Origin: Gammaproteobacteria bacterium
Lineage (GTDB): Bacteria; Pseudomonadota; Gammaproteobacteria; QZLD01
Assembly: GCA_004796365.1 (NCBI GenBank)
Contig: QZLE01000002.1
Location: forward strand, 1 to 34,736
Reading direction: 5' to 3'
Length of the DNA stretch: 34,736 nucleotides
The notes beneath the pieces are model-generated. The model was given only the letters and a program-made list of their open reading frames with translations, had not been told where the DNA came from and ran no database searches. The translations under genes and the position numbers were made by a program. Positions 25,501 through 33,500 of this stretch are shown here, one piece after another (position 1 is the first letter of the stretch; each line of letters begins with the position of its first letter).

Positions 25501-26689
25501 GCCTGTTATCAATGTCGATACAACAGGGTTTGTATATGGTGATCACCAAATACAGTTAACATCTACAGATATGTTAGATAACACTTCAATTGAAACATTT
25601 GATATTAAGTTTGATAACTCTGCACTTAATGTTAATACATTTAATATCGGCTCCACCGCAACAGCGTATACCTGGGTCAATGGAATCCAGGGAGATAAAC
25701 TTGATTCTTGTTTGACTGATTCGACAGGGGGATGCACCCTTAATCCAATGGCGGATGAACAACCGATAATTGTTGTTCTAACAGGCGGTAACTATAAGGA
25801 GATCAGTACTGGTACCATTGTGGCTATGGGAGCTCAAACATTAACCACCGTTTATAATTATCAAGGCACTGATTCAACTATTACTGTTAATCCGATTACT
25901 AAAATCATAGAAGGTTATGCAACCAAACTAATAGCAGATGGTGCAGCAGCCGATGTGGCAATAAATTCTGCCTACAGTGATTTTGAATCTTTATATGGAT
26001 TTGATACGTTGACAACAATTCCTTTCGATATATCAGATAACAGCTTTGCTACTTCCGAAGTGACTGGTGCAGAAAAGTATTCTTTGCTATTAGCTGGGAT
26101 TTCACAGTGGGCTTATGATATTGCTCAGAGTAACGGGGTCAACCAGTCTACTTACAATTCCCTACTTTACGCACTGAGAGTTTCTGAAGATATAAATACT
26201 GACGGTAAGCTAAATGGAGGTGTTTCGTTTGGCTCAAAAGCTCTAAGCCAAAGTGTATATAAAAATGAAATTGCCGATAGCATTTTGTCCATTTTAAATA
26301 ATATCCAGCGCAATAAAACTACACTTGAAACTGCTGATATGATTACGTTTTTGGAAGCTGTTGCCGAGTCAACCCATACTCTTTATGATGGGCATGCAGT
26401 TGCCGAATTTGATGGCGAAGATCCTGTCGTTGTCTTAAAAAACTTTGCTGACGGTGATACAGTTTCTGGTTTGGTTAACTTATCTTTTGACATTACAGAT
26501 AAAACCGGGCTGGCGACACTTAAGTTTAGTGTAGATGTTGAACAGCCAGTTGATGGTAACATAAGTACATCACTATTTAGCATTGACACAACAGCCTATG
26601 CTAATGGTGAACATACTATTAAAGCGGAAGCAACAGATAATGCAGGTAATACCGCAACAGCACATTTTGTTCTAAACTTTACCAACTAA
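22565..26689 (+). CDS. 1374-residue lipoprotein with three repeated modules and Ig-like domains
   Basis: The frame opens at 22544, but ATG 22565 follows a GGGGAG site and begins a type II signal peptide with lipobox LASC (Cys24), then a Gly run and Asp-rich spacer. The mature protein carries one module three times, each starting with a short carboxypeptidase-regulatory-like beta strand set (YSWQGGAKGS, YSWAQGTKGS, YTWVNGIQGD). A helical part follows with signatures such as YSLLLAGISSW, DGLLNGGVSFG and QSVYRNEIA. Each module ends in an Ig-like domain with DTT.Y..G.H. Modules two and three repeat with a period of 358 residues, while module one is followed by an extra 256 residues of Ig-like sequence. 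It is predicted to be on the outer membrane or cell surface, perhaps binding polymers or another cell component. No enzyme motif is recognised. A hairpin terminator follows it. Confidence 0.85.
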   Translation: MFRTVKFSISNLIAAVIILTLASCGGGGGGDDSDPDYSAQKSGSISGQVSLGSPAIEGIVTAYSWQGGAKGSQIGSSAIGTSGDYSIQVSASSQKVLLEVTAAKYKEVTSSANVKFKNDHFLSAVVDYAAKQNKIAQITSFSTLAHALAAYKITTGVSAENAISESNKLFSSLLDLDVVNVKPARIYSEDDVYAGVSDEAKYGFFLSAISSWMKDISETNKSGEHDFYNSIHAVMAMYRDIRDDGLWDGQIISAASGESVSTSLGKVSLDSQVYRQKIAQHALKLINSDTNKSTLVAGDLFASINQFSQSTDPFFATLEPLALDEEGPQVAAAEGMDKYLSGEAEYKCTVSDVAGIKDIIVKLDGDTLESFEFEGEELNITVDTTLYEDGVYALEVTAVDHLDNETIEELDFYINNDSSVITVTTSDYANQTPFNISGTYFESGPKVKAISVAGVTATLDKTEKTWSAQVPLSIGKNDYEVIFTDELDEEEKFDFSVYLDRNAPEIDLSNGHSEAYFFVSGEVIKDQLQDDNSDNLLYFDKDTHALNGVAQTLEALDSANIAYFSFIANDPADHTVYTEVEDLDVSMIYKIGSKQVGDEIELTPLGGNESWFVIPLAEETLDNDWDQSTENQLHEIVVTVKDQAENSVSKTFSFKAKFDAPSLTINSLNIDSTVNIYSWAQGTKGSLLETCTTDSNGSCNVRIYNESQPMLIEILDGKYRELATGTLVPLSEEDILQAVFNYQQVDTKVTVTPVTHMAAALAANQIADGIEVSIAIQDANTIISDLYSIDILNDIPFDISNISNAVDEVDNNLEYSLLLAGISSWTNDYALDNGYQNQYEFHSVLFAQLAAEDIIDDGLLNGGVSFGDTELNQSVYRNEIANGMIDAINGIRNNTTRTISDVLDYIKLIAEDTNLIYDNAPVQPLDNQAPVVEASNFDNLDYFSGIASFVFDVDDKIGIKQITASIDNIPVIVGGTDSQPVINVDTTGFVYGDHQIQLTSTDMLDNTSIETFDIKFDNSALNVNTFNIGSTATAYTWVNGIQGDKLDSCLTDSTGGCTLNPMADEQPIIVVLTGGNYKEISTGTIVAMGAQTLTTVYNYQGTDSTITVNPITKIIEGYATKLIADGAAADVAINSAYSDFESLYGFDTLTTIPFDISDNSFATSEVTGAEKYSLLLAGISQWAYDIAQSNGVNQSTYNSLLYALRVSEDINTDGKLNGGVSFGSKALSQSVYKNEIADSILSILNNIQRNKTTLETADMITFLEAVAESTHTLYDGHAVAEFDGEDPVVVLKNFADGDTVSGLVNLSFDITDKTGLATLKFSVDVEQPVDGNISTSLFSIDTTAYANGEHTIKAEATDNAGNTATAHFVLNFTN
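22690..26686 (+). repeat. three-copy intragenic domain repeat in the lipoprotein
   Basis: The protein-level repeat units run approximately 22690-23552, 24541-25350 and 25621-26420, each followed by an Ig-like segment (about 23553-23810, 25351-25619 and 26421-26686). Anchor Trp codons lie at 22757, 24599 and 25673, giving spacings of 1842 and 1074 bases. Copies two and three are closest to each other, sharing FDISN/FDISD, LLLAGIS and LNGGVSFG. Copy one is more diverged. DNA identity is low, so the duplications are old. Confidence 0.8.
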
Positions 26690-26721
26690 ATCCTACCTTA
26701 CCCTAATAATTGAATATTTGT

Positions 26722-26738
26722 GCCCGAGTTCCTCGGGC
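26722..26738 (+). terminator. GC-rich hairpin, probable transcription terminator after the lipoprotein gene
   Basis: GCCCGAG-TTC-CTCGGGC forms a perfect 7-base-pair stem with a 3-base loop, 32 bases after the lipoprotein stop. It stands out as GC-rich in very AT-rich surroundings. The downstream T-tract is weak (CATCATTTCTT), so termination may be partial or factor-assisted. Confidence 0.65.
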
Positions 26739-26824
26739 GCCATCATTTCTTCTGTAATAAAAATGTAATTTAAGTTTGCGCTTGCTGCATTATATATTCA
26801 TGCAAAATGATGCAAACTTTCTAG

Positions 26825-26856
26825 ATGGTTACTAATACTTTAGTACTAGTGACCAT
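26825..26856. repeat. 32-base imperfect palindrome upstream of the AraC-type gene
   Basis: Outer arms ATGGTTACTA and TAGTGACCAT pair over 10 positions with one T-G wobble. Inside them, after an A-C mismatch, TACT and AGTA pair again around a central TT. It is immediately followed by a second hairpin (ATGCTT at 26855-26860 with AAGCAT at 26871-26876). It could be a protein-binding palindrome or an RNA hairpin. Confidence 0.45.
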
Positions 26857-27065
26857 GCTTTTGCCAGTATAAGCATCTGTTTTTATTGGAAATGATTTTG
26901 CTTAATATTTTTGTAATTTTTTGTTGATTGAAATTGCTTTTTGCGGTTGTTAGGATGATTCGCAATCATAAAACTATAGGGCGTTGATCGCCCGTGCTGT
27001 TTAAATAAGAAATGCTAGGACAAGCAATAGTTTTTTTATTAATTTTTTTATGGGTAATTATAAAA

Positions 27066-27443
27066 ATGAAAGCTACAACAATTGAATCACATAACAAAAG
27101 AATTAATTTTCTGGTAAACCATATTTCACAAAACATAGATGAAGAGTACTCGGTAGCGGAATTGGCAGACATGGTTGCGATGTCCCAGTTTCACTTTCAC
27201 AGAGTATTTAAAGGTATTGTAGGTGAACCGGTTAAGGAATATATCAGAAGATTAAGGCTTGAAAGGGCAGCTAAAGAGCTTGTGACTACCAACAAGCAAA
27301 TCAAAGTAATACAGGAAGAGAGCCAATACAGTTCTGCAGAGGCATTTAGCCGAGCGTTTAAGATTCGTTATGGAGTATCACCAACAGAGTATCGCAACAA
27401 TATGAGTTGGACTCAGATCGCTGCAGACTCAGTTTCACAATAG
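27066..27443 (+). CDS. small AraC-family DNA-binding regulator
   Basis: A 125-residue, DNA-binding-domain-only AraC/XylS protein in the size class of MarA and SoxS. The first helix-turn-helix is at about 25-50 (YSVAELADMVAMSQFHFHRV followed by FKGIVGEPVKEYIRRLRL). The second is near 75-100, ending in the family signature AFSRAFKIRYGVSPTEYR. The recognition region before it reads KVIQEESQYSSAE rather than the common IA..GF pattern, so specificity may be unusual. There is no ligand-binding domain, which suggests control by its own expression level. The frame can also start at ATG 27012, adding 18 residues with a hydrophobic run FLLIFLWVII; neither start has a strong ribosome site. Candidate targets are the adjacent YD-repeat gene, the lipoprotein gene or itself. 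This is inferred. Confidence 0.85.
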   Translation: MKATTIESHNKRINFLVNHISQNIDEEYSVAELADMVAMSQFHFHRVFKGIVGEPVKEYIRRLRLERAAKELVTTNKQIKVIQEESQYSSAEAFSRAFKIRYGVSPTEYRNNMSWTQIAADSVSQ

Positions 27444-27452
27444 AGTTTATTT

Positions 27453-27507
27453 GATCAAGTGGGTAAAGTCTTTTGGTTTTAATCAAAGAATTAGCTCTCA
27501 CTTGATC
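27453..27507. promoter_or_regulatory. 9-base inverted repeat between the regulator and the YD-repeat giant
   Basis: GATCAAGTG (27453-27461) and CACTTGATC (27499-27507) are perfect inverted copies separated by 37 bases. The first is part of the smaller palindrome TTGATCAA. The pair begins 10 bases after the regulator stop and ends 54 bases before the start of the next gene. It could be a two-site operator for the AraC-type protein or a long hairpin ending its transcript. Inner complementarity (TCTTT with AAAGA) is weak, which slightly favours a DNA-binding role. Confidence 0.45.
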
Positions 27508-27561
27508 TAGATTAATCACATCTAAAAAAAGCATCACATATCAGGATAAAGGTTATAAAAA

Positions 27562-30500
27562 ATGGCATCAATAATCGTAGGGAATGATCTAGGGGTTCAG
27601 AACAGCTCATTAAACAAGATTGGAGCAAATAATCTAGATGGACTTGGGACATCAGGCAAGACAGGTGAGCAGGTATTTGTAAATGCTGCTACAGGTAACT
27701 TGGTTATCCAGAATGTGGATGAGAACCTGGTAGGTGCAGGAATAGATAGCATAGCAGTTAGAACGTATAACCAGTTTGGTCAATGGAACGGCACAAGCTT
27801 TGATAACTGGCGTATAGGTTTTTATCGCAGGGTATATAACCTTACCGGAACAGCAAATACAGTCGGAAGCACAGTAACAAAAACCAATGCCGATGGATCT
27901 GAATCACTATACACCTACGATGCCACAACAGGTAAATATGTGACAACTGAAGGAGCTGGAGCCCACCAAACCCTAACCTATGATGATGCAAATGATGCAT
28001 GGACCTGGAGTGATGCCCAGGGAGACGTATCAGAAACTTATACAGGTAAAAACGGTTATTGGAAAATTGTTAGTAGTGAAACACGAGCTGGTGAAGTAAC
28101 CAACTACATCTATGACTGGGAAGGCAACCTTATTAGGCTGGAAGATAGCAGCGGTCAAAGACTGAACCTGGCATATGATGATGAAACAGGGTTGCTTGAT
28201 GCTATAACGGTATTTTATGGTGATGGTTGGGGACACTATACAACTCGCTATTATTATGATCGCTACGATCGCTTGGAAAGGGTTGTTGTTGACCTGTCAC
28301 CGGAGAACTTCAGTATAGGTGACGCTAATACTTATACAACAACCTACACTTATGATGGGGCAAGTGACAGAATTGCGTCCATAAGCCAGACAGACGGCAC
28401 TCATGTAAGCTTCACTTATGAGCGATCAGGAAGAGACTATAAAGTTAGAACCATGACCGATGCTCAGGGTGATATCTCTGTATTCACCTATAGCGAAGGT
28501 TCAACTAATGTTCAGGACTCATTGGGTAACATCACCACATTCCACTACGATGCCCAAAATCGTCTGATTAAAGTAGAACAGCCATCAATCGGTGGTGTCA
28601 GGTCAACAGTAGAATACGAATATAATGATCTGAATGATGCAGATAACATCACCAGAATCATAGATGCCAATGGTAATGAAGTTGTATATCAATACGATGC
28701 AAACGGTAATCAAATCTACCAAAGAGACCAACTCGGCAATGTAATTGAGCGCACTTATAACGCCAATAGTCAGCTTGAGACAGAAACAGTATATTTGGTT
28801 GCAGATCCAGATGGTGATGGAACTGGTCAGCCACAAGACCCACAAACAAGCAGATATGTATACTATCCAAGTGGTTATCTGGCCTATTCCATTGATGCTG
28901 AAGGTGGGGTAAGCAAGAATGAATGGGATAATGCTACAGGAAATCTTGAAGTAGCTACCCAGTTTACTCAAAACAGATATGATATCAGTCAGCTTGGAAA
29001 CTCAGAAACTCCAACATCCACTCAAATGGATAGTTGGGTAGCAAACCATGCGGATAAAAGTCAGGCGATTAAAACCGAGTATACCTATGATTTTCGTGGG
29101 CAGGTTGCCTCTAGTACTATCTGGAGCGACCTTGATAACCTGGGTAATGGTATACCAGGAACTGAAAGCACAACATATTATGTTTATGACGCTAAAGGAA
29201 GGCTGCTTAAAACCGTAGATCCAAGAGCTGCATCAGCAGCTGACGAGGCCTATGCGTCACATATTACCTATGATGGCCTAGGCAGAGTGCTTTCAACAAC
29301 CAATGCAGCAGATGCAGTTACCACAACAGTTTATGATGATGCCAATAATAAAGTTATTGTTACCAGCGCAAGTGGACTGATAACCACATCTACCTATAAT
29401 GCCGGTGGTGAGTTAATCAGTGTTACTCAGGCCGGAGATGGCCAATCTTATGCGACCACCAGCTACGAATATGATGCAGCCGGTAATCTTATAAAAGAGA
29501 CTGATACAGATGGTAATGAGACCAAAAACATCTACGATACCCAAAATCGCCTTGTTGCTACTTTTGATGCTGAAGGGTATCTGACGGAGATTAAATACGA
29601 TATTGCTGGAAATGTTATTGAAACCATCAAGTATGAATCAAAAATTGATGGCACTTATTTTGATCAATATGGTGAACAGCTTGTTAATACAACCACTTAT
29701 GACAATCAATCCAGACCTAGATTAACAAAGCTAACAAATGGAAATTATGTAGTTACCTGGTATTCCACTAATGGAGTTAATTCTTGGGATGTTATGGCTC
29801 AATTAATGGACCAGAATGGGAAAAAGATTGGGGATGAACTTACTATAAATCAAGTTGTTGAAGGTGGACAATACACTCAATCTGTTGAATCACTGGCTGG
29901 TGGCGGTTTCGTCGTTGCATGGAGTGACGGCAGAAATGGTGATTGGGATGTCTACTACAGGGTATTTGACGAGTCTGGAACCGAAATAAGTAACGATAGA
30001 ATAGTTAGTACTTTTTCTGATGATTATCAGAAAAACCCTAGTATTACAGGGCTGGATAATGGAGACTTTGTAATAGTTTGGCATTCCAGGTCTAATGCTG
30101 ACGATGATACAAGCAGTTACGGTGTATATGCCCGTCGTTTTGATTCTTACGGAAACCCTCAGGGTGCAGAACAGCGTGTTAACACTGTAACAGCAGATAA
30201 TCAATATGCTCAATCTATTGAAACGCTTGCTGGTGGTAGGTATGTAATAACATGGAGATCTGATAACCAGGTGGGTGAATTTGGTGAAGTTTGGGGCCAA
30301 GTTTACGATGAAAATAGCCAGAAAATTGGTTCTGAATTTCATGTAAATACTATAACTACCGATGTCCAGAAAAGCTCAAGCATTGTTGCCTTAAGCGATG
30401 GCAACTTTATTGTTACATGGTCAGACCACAGCTCTGGAAGTTGGGATATTAAAGCACGCTTGTATAATTCATCTGGCGTTGCGCAGGGCGATGAATATCT

Positions 30501-33500
30501 AATTAATACATACACCAACAATTCACAGTTTGCATCACGCTGTGCGCAGTTGACAGATGATACATTGATCTATGTCTGGGAAGATACCGACAATGATGGA
30601 GACTCTTATGGTGTTTTCGCTCAGAGAATGACAACTGCAGGTGAGAAGATCGGCAGCGAATTTCGGATAAATCAGACACCAAATGGAAGCCAGAGAGACC
30701 AGGATATAATTGCGCTGGATGATGGAAAGTTTGCGGTTGCATGGGGATCAACTGGACAACAAGATGACGATTCAGAAGGCGGTATTGTTATTCGCCATTT
30801 TCTTCTGGATGAATTTACTACCCTGCTATCAGAAAATAACATTCGTACTAGACATATCTACGACGATGCAGGCCGCCTTGTTTATACCATTGATGGCGAA
30901 GGCTATGTATCAGAAAATGTTTATGATGGTTCAGGTCAGTTGATAGAAATTCGAAGATTTGAAGAACAAATCTATTCTATTGAAGAGTTGGAAAACTTAA
31001 GTGGTGGCGTTGTCACTGAAACTCAGACCAACACCGTTTTACTTTGGGATCAAAATCTTGATACTAATTCAGATGGTTTTGGTCTGGTAGGAAGTGCTGT
31101 TTATTCTAATAATGCTATTGAAATGGGGTCAAAGTACGCATTTATAGGTGATTCATTACAAGCCTTTTTTGCATCAGAAAATGGTCATGTTCCTGGTGCT
31201 GAACCTTTGATTTATCATGCAAGTGTTTCTACAGACTCATCCCAACAGGGTACTTTTGAGTATGGAATAAGGACTTTAATTTCGGATACAGAAGAGCGCT
31301 ATTCCGTTCATTCAGCTGTATTTACCAATGGTAAGATATACGGAAAATTCGATAACGATTTAGGTGATGCTGCTCTTTTTGAGCTTACTGAGGACTTTGC
31401 TACATATAATCCGAATACAGAGTATGAAGTTGAATTTGAAGTTTTATCGAATCAAAGTATTTTGTATGTTTATGAAAAGGGAACAGATAGAGATAATGGC
31501 TTTATTCATACCCTGGATATGGATCATATAGGTGAAACTAGCTTTTACGGAATGGGCTGGAAAGAAGGGTGGGGGGTAGATAGTAAAATCTATCTAAATG
31601 AGTATGCAGAGTACGCTATAGAGGAACAAACAGTAGTTCGAAATGGACCATTGTCTGCGCATGCTTCAGAAAAACTCATCTATGACGGTGCAGGCCGCCT
31701 TATCTACACCATTGATGCAGAAGGTTATGTATCAGAGACTGTTTACAATGCAGCAGGGCAAACAGTAGAAACTAAAAGTTACGATACAGCATATACAGGA
31801 ACAGTTTATACAGAAGCAGCGCTTGAAGCAGCTGACCTTGGTGATTCATTATCAACTTACATGGTATATGATGATGCAGGGCGTCTTGTATATACCATTG
31901 ATAATAATGGTCAGGTTACTAAAACTGAATATGATGCAGCAGGCAATGCAACCAAGACTATTCAATATAGCGACGCAATTGATCCTTCTGCAGTAAGCAC
32001 ATTAGAAGAAGTCCAAAACGCAATTACCATTAGCACCAAAGATCGTATTGCCCAGGCAAGATACAACGAGCTAGGTTTGGTAACTGAGCAGCTGTCTGGC
32101 GTTGGTAATTCTAAGATAGAGCAGGGTGAAGATGAAGCGACAATCTGGAACCAATATTCCACCAGATATGAATACGATGCAATGGGGCGTCGTATCAGTG
32201 CGACTGATGCTAATGGTTATCAAACCCTATTCTTTTATGATGCAAGAGGGCTACAAACTCACACAGTTAAAGTTCTAAATGGCCAAAATCAAGGCGAAGT
32301 AGTTGAAACTATTTACAATGCCTTCGGTGATATCGAAGAAACCATTGTTTACGCTAATACAATAGACACTTCAGGGCTTATTGGTGGCAGTGTAAATGCT
32401 ACACTGGAGAATCGCCTAACATCTGCAGCAAGCAGCGAAGATACTCATACTCAATTTGAATATAGCGCCAGAGGGCAATTAACTAAAACCATAGATGCGC
32501 TTAACAATGAAGTAAGATCAACCTACAACGCTTTTGGTCAGTTAGAGCAAAGCATAGACCAGACAGGTACCATTACCCAGTTTGAATACGATAAGCTGGG
32601 CAATGTAATCAAAACTATTGATGATCTGAATGGCAAGCACATAAGCACCACAATTAAATACGATGCCTTTGGCAGAGTGATAGAAACCACAGATGCACAC
32701 GGCAACGTAACCAAATTAGAATACGACAAACTTGGTCAAGTGATCGTAACCGAAGATGCGCTAGGTAACGACACTATCATGACTTATGATGCATTTGGAA
32801 GGGTGCTGACCCAAACCGATGCACTAGGGTACACAACCACCTACACCTATGATGATGAAAACAATAGCGTAACCATCACTAATGCAGAAGGTTTCAGCAG
32901 TACCACAATCAGCAATGAATTTGGAGAACAGGACTCCATTACCGATGCCAAAGGTAACCAAACTACCTTTGAATACAACCATGATGGTCAACTAACCAAA
33001 GTAATAGATGCACAGGGTAATGAATCCGAAACCATCTATGATCAGGGTGGCAGAACTTTCCAGGCAGTAGATGCTAATGGTACAGTAACAGAATTAGAAT
33101 ACGACTCGGCAAACAGGCTGTTCAAACGCATCCTGGATAAAGGTGGCATAGAACAAACCACTACCTATGGTTATGATCACAAAGGTCAAGCCGTAAGCGT
33201 TGAAGACAATAACGGCATAGTTACCAAAACCATCTACAACCAGCTTGGTCAGGTAGAACAGGTAATTGCTGACGAAGGCGGCCTTAACATAATCACAGCA
33301 TATAGTTATGACGAAAAAGGCAATCAAGTATCCGTCACAGAAGCACAAGGTACAGGTCAGGAACGTACAACCCAGTTTATTTACGATGAACTGAATCGTT
33401 TAACTGACACCGTAATAGCAGACGGAACCGTAACCAAAACTATTTACAATGAACTTGGTCAGGTAGAACAGGTAATTGCTGACGAAGGCGGCCTGAATAT

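Larger units (their letters stand above)
26690..27065. other. gene-free 376-base stretch rich in hairpins
   Basis: I see no supported gene between the lipoprotein stop and the preferred AraC-type start. The stretch contains a GC-rich terminator-like hairpin (26722-26738) and a long inverted repeat with 8-base arms AAGTTTGC (26772-26779) and GCAAACTT (26812-26819). It also holds a 32-base imperfect palindrome (26825-26856), the hairpin ATGCTT/AAGCAT (26855-26876), ATGATT-CGC-AATCAT (26955-26969) and GGGCG-TTGAT-CGCCC (26979-26993). It is the most structured non-coding DNA in the window and may hold the regulator's promoter, an untranslated leader or a small RNA. Confidence 0.5.
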
